This document shows, piece after piece, positions 45,219 through 53,764 of a stretch of 64,000 nt of DNA. Both the position numbers and the translations under genes were made by a program. The DNA lies in the NCBI RefSeq assembly GCF_030268685.1, contig NZ_BSRQ01000019.1, positions 1-64,000 of the forward strand, in the 5' to 3' direction. Every line of letters begins with the position of its first letter. The stretch's first letter is position 1. The notes beneath the pieces were generated by a model. That model ran no database searches. It had not been told where the DNA came from and worked only from the letters and a program-made list of their open reading frames with translations. The stretch comes from Microtetraspora sp. NBRC 13810. Lineage in GTDB: Bacteria > Actinomycetota > Actinomycetes > Streptosporangiales > Streptosporangiaceae.

Positions 45219-46289
45219 ATGACCACGATCGAGCAGGATCAGGCCGCGCTCGACGAGCTGTACCGAGACTTCGGCGCCGCCAACCTCATCCCCCTGTGGA
45301 CCGCGCGCGACGATCTGATGCCGTTCACCCCGCAGCCCGCCGCCGTGCCGTACGTGTGGCGCTGGTCCGACCTCTACCCGCTCGCGCGGCGGTCGGGCGA
45401 CCTCGTGCCGGTGGGACGCGGCGGCGAGCGCCGGGCCATCGCCCTGGCCAACCCGGGCCTGCCCGGCCTGCCGTACGCGAGTCCCACGCTGTGGGCGGCC
45501 ATCCAGTACCTCGGCCCGCGGGAGATCGCGCCCTCGCACCACCACACGCAGACCGCGTTCCGGTTCGTCATCGACGGGGAGGGCGTCTGGACCAACGTCG
45601 AGGGCGACCCGGTCGCGATGCGCAGGGGCGACCTGCTGCTCACTCCGAGCTGGGCGTTCCACGAGCACCAGAACACCTCCGACCAGCCGATGGCCTGGAT
45701 CGACGGGCTGGACATCCCGCTCGTGCACCAGCTCGACGCGAGCTTCTTCGAGTTCGGGCCGGACAAGCTGACGGTGACCGAGACGCCGGAGCGTTCGCGC
45801 AACGAGCGGCTGTGGGGCCATCCGGGGCTGCGGCCGATCGGCGCGGCCGACCAGCCCAGCTCGCCGCTGATGGCCTACCGCTGGGCGCACACCGACGCGG
45901 CGCTGACCGCGCAGCTCGAACTCGCCGACGAGGGGCACCCGACGACGCTCGGCCCCGGGCACGCCGGCGTGCGCTACACGAACCCGACCACCGGCGGGGA
46001 CGCGCTGGTCACCATGCGCACCGAGTTCCACCGGCTGCGCGCGGGCGCGCGCACCGAGCCGCGCAGGATCGTCGGCTCGGCCGTCTGGCAGGTGTTCGAC
46101 GGCACCGCCGCCGTCTCGCTGAACGGCGAGCGCTTCACGGTGGACAAGGGCGACTTGTTCGTCGTGCCGTCATGGTGTGAGTTCTTCCTTGAGGCGACGT
46201 CACAGGTGGACCTCTTCCGGTTCAGCGACGAGCCCGTGTACGACGCGCTCGGCTTCACCCGGCTGGCGCGGCAGGCGAACGGCAAGTAG
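45219..46289 (+). CDS. Gentisate 1,2-dioxygenase
   Basis: A 356-residue bicupin. The first cupin holds the iron ligands His107/His109 in PSHHHTQTAFRFVIDG and His148 in PSWAFHEHQN, the arrangement of gentisate dioxygenases. The second cupin (VWQVFDGTAAVSLNGERFTV) lacks a full triad. It opens gentisate to maleylpyruvate with O2. ATG 45219 follows GGGAG. The next two genes encode the two following steps, which settles the assignment beyond the cupin family itself. Confidence 0.93.
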   Translation: MTTIEQDQAALDELYRDFGAANLIPLWTARDDLMPFTPQPAAVPYVWRWSDLYPLARRSGDLVPVGRGGERRAIALANPGLPGLPYASPTLWAAIQYLGPREIAPSHHHTQTAFRFVIDGEGVWTNVEGDPVAMRRGDLLLTPSWAFHEHQNTSDQPMAWIDGLDIPLVHQLDASFFEFGPDKLTVTETPERSRNERLWGHPGLRPIGAADQPSSPLMAYRWAHTDAALTAQLELADEGHPTTLGPGHAGVRYTNPTTGGDALVTMRTEFHRLRAGARTEPRRIVGSAVWQVFDGTAAVSLNGERFTVDKGDLFVVPSWCEFFLEATSQVDLFRFSDEPVYDALGFTRLARQANGK

Positions 46290-46298
46290 GAGTACGGG

Positions 46299-47126
46299 AT
46301 GAAACTCGCCACCATCCGCGTGGACGGCACGACCCGCGCGGTACGCGTAGACGACGACGCGGCCGTCGAACTCGGCGCCTCCGACCTGGTCGAGGTGCTG
46401 CGCAGGCCCGGCTGGCGGACCACCGCGGCCACGGCCGACGGCCCGGCGCACCCGCTGGACGGGCTGGACTACGCCCCCGTCGTGCTCGCGCCGGAGAAGA
46501 TCTTCTGCGCCGGGCTCAACTACCGCAACCACATCCTGGAGATGGGCCGCACGCTGCCGGACGTGCCGACGCTGTTCGCGAAGTTCAGCCGCTCGCTGGT
46601 CGGCGCCTACGACGACATCGTGCTCCCGGCCGCCTCCGAGGCGATGGACTGGGAGGCCGAGCTGGCCGTGGTGATCGGCGCCCCGGTGCGCGACGCGAGC
46701 CCCGAGGAGGCGCGGGCCGCGATCGCCGGCTACTCGGTGCTCAACGACGTCACCGCGCGGGACTGGCAGTACCGCACCCTCCAGTGGCTCCAGGGCAAGA
46801 CGTTCGAGGCCACCACGCCGATCGGCCCGTGGCTGGTCACCTCCGACGAGGCCACCGCGGAGAGCGGCGAGCTGCGCTGCGAGGTGGACGGCGAGACCGT
46901 GCAGACCGCGGACATCGCCGACCTGGTCTTCGAACCGGCCGAACTCGTCTCCTACATCTCCAGGATCATTACGCTGGTACCCGGTGACGTGATCGCCACC
47001 GGCACGCCGGGCGGGGTCGGGCACGCCCGCAAGCCTCCCCGGTACCTCGCCGACGGCTCCGTGCTCACCACCCGGATCGCCGGACTCGGCGAGTGCCGCA
47101 ACGTCTGTCACAAGGAGAAGGCATGA
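46299..47126 (+). CDS. Fumarylpyruvate hydrolase (FAH family)
   Basis: A 275-residue FAH-family enzyme. The pattern KIFCAGLNYRNHILEMG, MDWEAELAVVIG, GYSVLNDVTARDWQ and ITLVPGDVIATGTPGGVG covers all conserved metal and substrate residues. In the gentisate route it splits fumarylpyruvate into fumarate and pyruvate. Starts nine bases after the dioxygenase stop and overlaps the isomerase start by four bases. Confidence 0.93.
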   Translation: MKLATIRVDGTTRAVRVDDDAAVELGASDLVEVLRRPGWRTTAATADGPAHPLDGLDYAPVVLAPEKIFCAGLNYRNHILEMGRTLPDVPTLFAKFSRSLVGAYDDIVLPAASEAMDWEAELAVVIGAPVRDASPEEARAAIAGYSVLNDVTARDWQYRTLQWLQGKTFEATTPIGPWLVTSDEATAESGELRCEVDGETVQTADIADLVFEPAELVSYISRIITLVPGDVIATGTPGGVGHARKPPRYLADGSVLTTRIAGLGECRNVCHKEKA

Positions 47127-47824
47127 CCGTCGCCTCACTGATCGCCTGGGTGAACGAGGGCACCGCCCTCTTCGAACGGACGGTCGCGGGGATGGACGAC
47201 GCCGGCCTGGAGGCGCCCTCGGCGCTGCCGGGCTGGCGTCGCAGCCATGTCGTCGCGCACGTCGCGTACAACGCGGACGCGCTGGTCAACCTGCTGGACT
47301 GGGCGCGCACCGGCGTGCCGACGCCGATGTACTCCTCGCCGGAGCAGCGCGCGGAGGACATCGAGAAGGGCGCGGCGCTGCCGCCCGGCGAGCTGCGCGA
47401 GAAGCTGATCACCGCGAACGCCCGGCTCGGCGCGAACCTCGCCGGCATGCCCGCCGACGCCTGGGAACGGCAGGTGCGGACCGCCCAGGGCCGCACCGTG
47501 CCCGCGTCCCAGGTGCCGTGGATGCGCACCCGCGAGGTGTGGGTGCACAGCGCGGACCTGGCCGCGGGCGCCGGTTTCCACGACATTCCCCAGGGGGTGC
47601 TGGAGGGGCTGCTCGCCGACGCCGCGGCGAAGTTCTCCACGACGCCGGACACGCCCCGGGTGTCGCTGGTGGCGACGGGCGGGCCCGGCCGCTGGGAGGT
47701 CGGCACCGGTGACTCCGCGGTGCAGGTGGCGGGCGCCCTCCCCGACCTGGCGGCCTACCTGCTCGGCCGGCCGCTCTCGGGCAGGCTGGAGCCGGCGGGA
47801 CCGGCACTGCCCGCCTGGCTCTGA
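47123..47824 (+). CDS. Mycothiol-dependent maleylpyruvate isomerase
   Basis: A 233-residue protein of the DinB-like mycothiol-dependent isomerase family. The metal site is formed by GWRRSHVVAHVAYNADALVN near residue 35 and by MRTREVWVHSADL near 140. It converts maleylpyruvate to fumarylpyruvate using mycothiol, so the host makes mycothiol. The ATG overlaps the preceding stop. Its last 70 bases overlap the convergent ubiX-like gene. Confidence 0.93.
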   Translation: MTVASLIAWVNEGTALFERTVAGMDDAGLEAPSALPGWRRSHVVAHVAYNADALVNLLDWARTGVPTPMYSSPEQRAEDIEKGAALPPGELREKLITANARLGANLAGMPADAWERQVRTAQGRTVPASQVPWMRTREVWVHSADLAAGAGFHDIPQGVLEGLLADAAAKFSTTPDTPRVSLVATGGPGRWEVGTGDSAVQVAGALPDLAAYLLGRPLSGRLEPAGPALPAWL

Positions 47825-48435
47825 GCGCCGTCGCGTGCCGTACGCGCCGCCGAGGCGGGTTCGCCCTGCCACGGCGGCGCTCCCGGCACGTGCACGCCGA
47901 TCAGTGACAGCGCGCGGGCCACGATGTGGTCCACCACGTCGTCGAGCGACTCCGGCATCGAGTAGAACGCCGGCATCGGCGGCGCGATGATCGCGCCGAT
48001 CTCGGTCGCGGTGACCATCGCCCGCAGGTGCCCGAGGTGCAGCGGCGTCTCGCGCACGCAGAGCACGAGCCGCCGCCGTTCCTTGAGGGTGACGTCGGCG
48101 GCGCGCACCAGCAGGTTCTCCGACACTCCCGCGGCGATCGCGCCCAGCGTCTTCACACTGCACGGGATCACGATCATCGCGTCCACCGGGTAGGACCCGG
48201 ACGCGATGGAGGCCCCGATGTCCCGGAAGCTGTGCACCACCTCCGCGTCCCGCTCCAGCCGGGCGTCCGGCATCTCGTAGGCGGCGGTGCGCCGCGCCGC
48301 CGGGCTGACCACCAGGTGCCGCTCCACCCCCGCCGCGCCGAGCAGTTGCAACGTCCGTACGGCCAGCGCCGTGCCGGTCGCGCCGGAGACCCCGACGACG
48401 ACCCGGCGCGGCGCTCCGGCGATCGGCGTGTTCAC
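47755..48435 (-). CDS. UbiX-family flavin prenyltransferase
   Basis: A 226-residue enzyme that makes prenylated FMN for UbiD decarboxylases. RRVVVGVSGATGTALAVRTL is the FMN loop, VIPCSVKTLGAIAAGVSENL and LKERRRLVLCVRETPLHLGH are the prenyl-phosphate site, and APPMPAFYSMP completes it. The C-terminal 30 residues are an unusual low-complexity extension that overlaps the isomerase gene. It is last in the ubiD operon; GTG 48435 overlaps the permease stop. Confidence 0.93.
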   Translation of the reverse strand: MNTPIAGAPRRVVVGVSGATGTALAVRTLQLLGAAGVERHLVVSPAARRTAAYEMPDARLERDAEVVHSFRDIGASIASGSYPVDAMIVIPCSVKTLGAIAAGVSENLLVRAADVTLKERRRLVLCVRETPLHLGHLRAMVTATEIGAIIAPPMPAFYSMPESLDDVVDHIVARALSLIGVHVPGAPPWQGEPASAARTARDGAQSQAGSAGPAGSSLPESGRPSR

Positions 48436-49274
48436 CGGCCGCTCCCGGTGATCGACCGGTTCCACGGCGCGATCCACCGTTCGACGAGACCGATCAGCCC
48501 GGTGAGGGCGACGGCGGCGAGCATGAGCACGACGACCGCGGCGAACATCCTGTCCGGCTGGAAGCTGTGCCCGGCGTCCACGATGACCCCGCCGATGCCG
48601 CCGAGCGCGGTGAAGAACTCCGCGATGACGATGCCGACGACGGCCTTGCCGATGCCGATCCGCAACCCGGTCATGATCGACGGGATGACGGAGGGGATCA
48701 CGATCTGCCACAGGATGCGCGGCTGGGAGGCGCAGAACGCGGTGCCGACCTCGATCGTGGTGCGCGGCACGTTCTGCACGCCGTTCCAGGTGTTGATGGC
48801 GATCGCGAAGACCGTCATGGTCATCACCATCGCCGTCTTCACCGCGAAACCGAGCCCGAACCAGAGCATGAACACCGGGGTGAGCGCGATCATCGGCATC
48901 GCGTACCCGGCGATGACCAGCCAGCCGATGGCCGCCTCCACCACCCGGAACCTGCCGACGAGCAGGCCCACCGGGATGCCCACGACGATGGCGAGCAGGT
49001 AACCGACCAGGAACGGCTGGGCGCTCTCCCACACCGCCTGCGGCATGCTGCCGTCCGAGATCATGCCGACCAGCGCGGTGAAGACCGCGCTGGGCGGAGC
49101 GGCCAGGATCGGGTTGACCTGGCGTGCGGCGACCTCCCAGATGATCAGCAGCACGACGACGCCGCCCGCCGTCACGAGGCGGTCGCGCCCGCTGCGCCGC
49201 TGCGTGCGGATCTTCCTGGACAGGGCGGTCTCGTCGTCGGCGACCGGCGCGGTCTGTTCCGCCAAGGCTGTCAT
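48432..49274 (-). CDS. ABC transporter permease (NitT/TauT type)
   Basis: A 280-residue permease of the SsuC/TauC family with about six helices. The coupling EAA-like loop is EVGTAFCASQPRILWQIVIPSVIPSI, in part. Together with the next two genes it forms an importer of a small organic anion. The stop overlaps ubiX and the start overlaps the ATPase stop (ATGA). Confidence 0.9.
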   Translation of the reverse strand: MTALAEQTAPVADDETALSRKIRTQRRSGRDRLVTAGGVVVLLIIWEVAARQVNPILAAPPSAVFTALVGMISDGSMPQAVWESAQPFLVGYLLAIVVGIPVGLLVGRFRVVEAAIGWLVIAGYAMPMIALTPVFMLWFGLGFAVKTAMVMTMTVFAIAINTWNGVQNVPRTTIEVGTAFCASQPRILWQIVIPSVIPSIMTGLRIGIGKAVVGIVIAEFFTALGGIGGVIVDAGHSFQPDRMFAAVVVLMLAAVALTGLIGLVERWIAPWNRSITGSGR

Positions 49275-50113
49275 GCTGACTTCCCATCCTCCTGCGGTTG
49301 GATCTGCCGGCCGTGCACGAGCTGGAGCAGTTCGTGCCGCCGCCGGGCGAACTCCGCCGAGGTGCGGCGGTCGTCCAGGGAGCCTCCCCGGCCGAAGGCC
49401 GTGTCCAGCTCGGCGTGCACCCGGCCGGGGTCGGGCACCAGGGTGACCACGCGGTCGGCGAGCAGGACGGACTCGTCGATGTCGTGGCTGACGAAGATGA
49501 TGGTCTTGCCGGTCCTGGCGTGGATCTCCAGCAGCTCGCCCTGCATGTTCTCCCTGGTCTGCGCGTCCAGCGCGGAGAACGGCTCGTCCATCAGCAGCAC
49601 GGCCGGGTCGATGGCCAGCGCGCGGGCGATGCCGACCCGCTGGCGCATGCCGCCGGACAGCTCGTGCGGCCTGCGGTGCGCCGCGTGCCCCAGTCCGACC
49701 AGCTCGATGGCGCCCTCGGCCGCGGCGCGCCGCTCCTCCTTCGGCACGCCGCGGGCCTCCAGGCCGAACTCGACGTTGCCGAGCGCGGTACGCCACGGCA
49801 GGAGTTCGGCGTTCTGGAAGACGATGCCCCGGTTCAGGCCGGGACCGTGCACCACGTCGCCGTCCACCACCACGGTGCCGGAGCTGGGATGCTCCAGGCC
49901 CATGATGATCCGCAGCAGCGTGGTCTTGCCGCAACCGCTGCGGCCGGTCAGCGCGACGATCTCCGAGCGGCGCACCTGGAAGGAGACGTCCTTCAGCGCC
50001 TGGACCCGGTGGCCCCTGTCGTCGCCGAACACCTTGGACACCTGCCGCACCTCGACGGCGAGGTCCGCCGGCCGGGCGTCGGCCGCGGAGTGGCCGGGCG
50101 CCGTGGTGGTCAT
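49271..50113 (-). CDS. ABC transporter ATP-binding protein (NitT/TauT type)
   Basis: A 280-residue ATPase. Walker A is GRSGCGKTT, the Q loop is VFQNAELLPW, the signature is LSGGMRQR, Walker B is VLLMDEPFSALD and the H loop is VSHDID. It energises uptake with the neighbouring permease and binding protein. Start and stop each overlap the neighbours by four bases. Confidence 0.94.
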   Translation of the reverse strand: MTTTAPGHSAADARPADLAVEVRQVSKVFGDDRGHRVQALKDVSFQVRRSEIVALTGRSGCGKTTLLRIIMGLEHPSSGTVVVDGDVVHGPGLNRGIVFQNAELLPWRTALGNVEFGLEARGVPKEERRAAAEGAIELVGLGHAAHRRPHELSGGMRQRVGIARALAIDPAVLLMDEPFSALDAQTRENMQGELLEIHARTGKTIIFVSHDIDESVLLADRVVTLVPDPGRVHAELDTAFGRGGSLDDRRTSAEFARRRHELLQLVHGRQIQPQEDGKSA

Positions 50114-51147
50114 CGGGCGTCTCCGTAGTAGGTCGAGGGGACCTCGCCGATCGCGGCGACGGCCTTCTGCCGGTAGCTGTCGTCCACCAGCGGGTCCACC
50201 GGGACCGCCGTCTTGGTGATGCCCAGCTTCACCTGGAGGTCGGCGAGGTACTTGATCTGCCTGACCGGGATCTCGCCGTTCATGGCGAGGTAGCCGCCGT
50301 CGTGGAACTCCTTGTAGGTGGCGGCGATCATCGGGTCGGTGGCCGGCACCTTGAGGGTCTTCGCGGCGAGGGCCGTCGCCTCGTCCTGGTGCGCGTCGGC
50401 GTAGCGGATGCCCTCGACGAGGCCGGCGATGAGACCGGTGACCGCGGCGCCCTTCGACTGGAGCACCTCGTCCCTGGTGATCAGCGCGTACCTGGGGAAG
50501 TCGGGCACCACGTCCTTGGCCCGGCCGAGCAGCTTGATGCCGTCCTTCTCGGCCTGCACGGTGTAGTCCAGCGGCGCGGAGGCCACCTGGATCTGGCCCG
50601 AGACGACCGCCTTGTACCGGTCCGGCGAGCCGCCCGCGTTGACCAGCTTCACCGAGGCCGGGTCCACGGAGGACTGGAGCATCATGGCCTTGGCGACCAC
50701 CGCGGGGAGCCCGGTCGGGGTGGAGATGCCGAGCGTGGCGCCGGCGAGGGCGGACATGGCCGGGACGTCGGGCTTGGCATAGAGCGCATAGTTCTGACCC
50801 GGCATGGTGGAGCCGACGAACTTCAGCTTCGCTCCCTTCTGCGAGGCGAGCAGCGCCTCGCTGGGGTTGCCCTGCACGACGTCGACCTGACCGGCGAGCA
50901 GCGCGGGGAACGCCTGCTGGGCGCTTTTGAACTGCACGACCTTCACGTTGACCTTGTGCTTGGCCCAGAAGTTCTTCTCCTGGCCCATCAGCAGGTAGCC
51001 GGAGTCGGCGCCGGGCTCGTAGATGCCGTAGGTGATGGTGTCGGCGCCGCCCGCCGTGGCGGAGGTGTCGCCGCCGCCGCACGCGGCGAGGCCGAGGACC
51101 ATGGTGGCGGTCACCGCGGCGAGGGCGGCGATACGGGACCTGCTCAA
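50110..51147 (-). CDS. ABC transporter substrate-binding lipoprotein (NitT/TauT type)
   Basis: A 345-residue lipoprotein from a TTG start seven bases after GGAGG, overlapping the ubiD stop (TTGA). The lipobox is GLAAC near residue 22. The domain is of the NMT1/THI5-like type (YGIYEPGADSGYLLMGQEKN and VVQGNPSEALLASQKGAK). This family binds small anions such as aromatic acids, sulfonates or pyrimidines. The operon context suggests an aromatic carboxylate. Confidence 0.9.
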   Translation of the reverse strand: MSRSRIAALAAVTATMVLGLAACGGGDTSATAGGADTITYGIYEPGADSGYLLMGQEKNFWAKHKVNVKVVQFKSAQQAFPALLAGQVDVVQGNPSEALLASQKGAKLKFVGSTMPGQNYALYAKPDVPAMSALAGATLGISTPTGLPAVVAKAMMLQSSVDPASVKLVNAGGSPDRYKAVVSGQIQVASAPLDYTVQAEKDGIKLLGRAKDVVPDFPRYALITRDEVLQSKGAAVTGLIAGLVEGIRYADAHQDEATALAAKTLKVPATDPMIAATYKEFHDGGYLAMNGEIPVRQIKYLADLQVKLGITKTAVPVDPLVDDSYRQKAVAAIGEVPSTYYGDAR

Positions 51148-52643
51148 AGTGCATCCTCCGGAGTGCGAACCGACGGGTGAGGGGTGGGGGTCCCGATCGT
51201 GGCCAGCACGTCGGCGAACTTGCGGGCGACCTGGTCGCGCAGCTCGGGACTGGCCTCGGCGACCGGCGGGAACTCGGCGAGGCGGTGGTAGGGGCGGACC
51301 GCCGAGATGACGGCGCGCGAGTTGTGCGTCTGCCCGTGCGGGATGCGCGGGTCCAGCGGCCCGCTCCACGCCCGGCGGATGATCTCGATGTCCTCGGCCG
51401 GGTCGCACCGGGTGGACATCGCCCAGAGCACGTCGAAGGTGTTCGTCGGGTCGATGTCGTCGTCCACCACGACCACGAAGCGGCCCAGGTAGGAGCCCGA
51501 CTGGCAGGAGGCGGCCAGCAGCCCGGCCTGCTTGGCGTGCCCGTCGTACGCCTGCTTGACGGAGATGACGTTGAACAGCCGGGCGGCGCCCGCCTCGTGG
51601 CACCACACTCCCTGGACGCCGGCGAGCCCGGCCCGCTCCACCTCGTCCCAGATCATCCCGGACTTCATCACGCACTTGCTGTAGGAGAAGTTGGACGGGG
51701 GCCTGATCGGGGAGGCGACCGTGACGATCGGGTCGTCCCGGTGGTAGATCCGGCGGACCCGCACCACGGGCTGGTCGGAGCGTCCTCCGGCGTAGTAGCC
51801 GGTGAACTCGCCGAAGGGTCCCTCGGGGGCGACCTCGCCCGGGTACATCTCGCCTTCGAGCACCAGCTCGGCCCGTGCCGGCATGGGCAGCCCGTGCAGC
51901 TCGGAGTTCACCACCTCGAACGGCTCGCCGCGGTGGCCGCCCGCGTAGTCGTACTCCGACAGGCCGTAACGCAGCTCGTTGCCGGAGGCCAGGAACAGCA
52001 GCGGGTCGTGGCCGACCGAGATGAGCACCGGGCAGGGTTCGCCGCGGGCGAAGTACTTGTCCCTGATCTGCCTGCCCTGCTTGCCGGGGGAGATCCACAG
52101 GCCCACCCGGTCCGGGCCGTGCACCTGGCTGCGGTAGGTGCCGACGTTCACCCAGCCGTCGTCGGGGTCGCGCATGATGACCAGGTCGTCGGTGCCGATG
52201 TACCGGCCGCCGTCGCGTTCGTGCAGGAAGGGGGCGACGAGGGCGGTCACGTCCACCTCGTCGTCGCGCAGCACGTTCTCCAGCACGGGGCCGTCGTCCA
52301 CGGTCACCGAGGGGATCGGCCGGTGCGTCTTCATCCGGTCGCGGTAGGCGCGCACGACGTCGAGCGGATGCTTCGGCCGGGGCAGGCCGAGGGTGAGCGC
52401 CAGCCGCTCGGCCGAGTTGGTCGCGCCGGAGAAGGCGCGGTGGCCGGGCCGGGCGCCCACGAGGTCGTCGAAGAGGACGGCCGGGCCGCCCTCGCCGCCC
52501 CGGTGGGCGACCAGCTCGATCAGGGTGCCCAGCTCCAGGTGCGGGTCCACGCCGCCGAGCCGTACGAGCTGCCCGGACCGGTCGATGCGTTCGATCAGTT
52601 CGCGCAGGTCGGCATGGGGGCGGTCGTACGCGTTGTAGCTCAT
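51144..52643 (-). CDS. UbiD-family prenyl-FMN-dependent decarboxylase
   Basis: A 499-residue (de)carboxylase. The catalytic residues correspond to Arg171 in VGTYRSQVHG and Glu274/Glu279 in PEGPFGEFTGYY, matching the R-E-E triad of Fdc1. It acts on an unsaturated or aromatic carboxylate with prFMN. It heads the operon with an importer and UbiX. Substrates may be hydroxyphthalate-like or hydroxybenzoate-like. Start ATG 52643 (MSYNAYDRPH) is chosen over one seven codons upstream. Confidence 0.93.
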   Translation of the reverse strand: MSYNAYDRPHADLRELIERIDRSGQLVRLGGVDPHLELGTLIELVAHRGGEGGPAVLFDDLVGARPGHRAFSGATNSAERLALTLGLPRPKHPLDVVRAYRDRMKTHRPIPSVTVDDGPVLENVLRDDEVDVTALVAPFLHERDGGRYIGTDDLVIMRDPDDGWVNVGTYRSQVHGPDRVGLWISPGKQGRQIRDKYFARGEPCPVLISVGHDPLLFLASGNELRYGLSEYDYAGGHRGEPFEVVNSELHGLPMPARAELVLEGEMYPGEVAPEGPFGEFTGYYAGGRSDQPVVRVRRIYHRDDPIVTVASPIRPPSNFSYSKCVMKSGMIWDEVERAGLAGVQGVWCHEAGAARLFNVISVKQAYDGHAKQAGLLAASCQSGSYLGRFVVVVDDDIDPTNTFDVLWAMSTRCDPAEDIEIIRRAWSGPLDPRIPHGQTHNSRAVISAVRPYHRLAEFPPVAEASPELRDQVARKFADVLATIGTPTPHPSVRTPEDAL

Positions 52644-52785
52644 CGTGCCGTGCCCCGGCACCACCCGCGCGAGCGTACCGCGGCGTGACCGTATTCGTGA
52701 AGAATCATGGCATATATCCGTTTCGTGGCGCAGAGCCGGGAGCAGCTCGTTCGTTGCCAGAAGTTACGGCCCGTTTTCACAAAAG

Positions 52786-52807
52786 GGAATCTAACCGCCA
52801 CAGATTC
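52786..52807. promoter_or_regulatory. Predicted IclR operator before the ubiD operon
   Basis: GAATCT and AGATTC form a perfect 6-bp inverted repeat with a 9-bp spacer (AACCGCCAC). It lies 143 bp before ubiD and resembles the element at 45111-45134 base for base over most of its length. Confidence 0.55.
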
Positions 52808-52852
52808 TGCATACCGGAACAAACCTGGGCTTGCCAGCCACGCCACCCTCCG

Positions 52853-53611
52853 CTAGAGGTCCTGGCTGATCGCCTCCGCCGTCGCCCGCAGCGCGGGGAG
52901 CATCATGTGCAGGTTGCCCTGGGTCATCCGCTGGTGGGGCAGGCTGACCGCGAGCGCCGCCAGCGCCCGGCCCATGTGGTCGCGCACACAGACCGCCACC
53001 GCGTCGAGCCCCGCCGCGCTCTCCTCGTGGTTCACCCCGTAGCCGAGATCGCGCACACTGCGCAACTCCGCGCTCAGCGCGTCCGGATCGGTGATGGTGC
53101 GGTCGGTGACCCGGGTCAGCCCGTCGGGGAAGAGCGCGAGCGCCTCCTCGTCGGCCAACTCGGCGAGCAGCACCTTGCCGCCCGAGGTGCTGTGCGCGGG
53201 CAGCAGCGTCCCGGTGCGCGAGGAGACGCGCAGCGGCCGGTCGCCTTCGACGCCGTCGATGAACCGGCTGCCGTTGCCCTCCAGGACGATGAGGTTCACC
53301 GTCTCGTGCAGCTCGGCCGCCAGGCGCTCCATGTGCCGCCTGGCCTTGCGCCGCACGTCCAGCTCGCCGACCGCGGACAGGCCGATCTCCACGACGACCC
53401 GGCCGGCGCGGTAGGCGCGGGAGACCCGGTCCTGCGCGACGAATCCGCGGTGCGCGAGCGTCAGCAGCAGCCGGTGCGCGGTGGACCGGGCGACGCCCAG
53501 CTCGTCGCTGACGTCGGTGACCCTGACCTCCCCTCGGTCGCGGATCATCAGCAGGATCAGCATGGCCTTGTCCACTGATCCGATGGCGTAGGGGGGGAGT
53601 TGGTCGGACAT
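52853..53611 (-). CDS. IclR-family regulator, second copy
   Basis: A 252-residue regulator starting MSDQLPPYAIGSVDKAMLIL. The winged helix is VRVTDVSDELGVARSTAHRL and the effector domain has LLPAHSTSGGKVLLAELADEEA, closely related to the first IclR. It is divergent from the FAD hydroxylase gene, and the 15-bp palindrome TTCTGTATAGCAGAA lies five bases before its own start. An upstream frame extends to 53719 but crosses that palindrome. Confidence 0.9.
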   Translation of the reverse strand: MSDQLPPYAIGSVDKAMLILLMIRDRGEVRVTDVSDELGVARSTAHRLLLTLAHRGFVAQDRVSRAYRAGRVVVEIGLSAVGELDVRRKARRHMERLAAELHETVNLIVLEGNGSRFIDGVEGDRPLRVSSRTGTLLPAHSTSGGKVLLAELADEEALALFPDGLTRVTDRTITDPDALSAELRSVRDLGYGVNHEESAAGLDAVAVCVRDHMGRALAALAVSLPHQRMTQGNLHMMLPALRATAEAISQDL

Positions 53612-53615
53612 GGTG

Positions 53616-53630
53616 TTCTGTATAGCAGAA
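53616..53630. promoter_or_regulatory. Perfect palindrome TTCTGTATAGCAGAA
   Basis: TTCTG and CAGAA separated by five bases, between the divergent second IclR and hydroxylase genes. It differs from the two operators shared by the gentisate and ubiD operons. Confidence 0.55.
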
Positions 53631-53764
53631 AAATTTTGACAAATCGGTGCGTTCTGCACAACACATGGCACGATGTGCACGGCGCTCGACCGGGCGCCAC
53701 CCGGCCGGTACCGGCCCATCCCGCCGCCTCCCGGCGGAACCCCGCACAGGAGCCAGGAGTCTTC

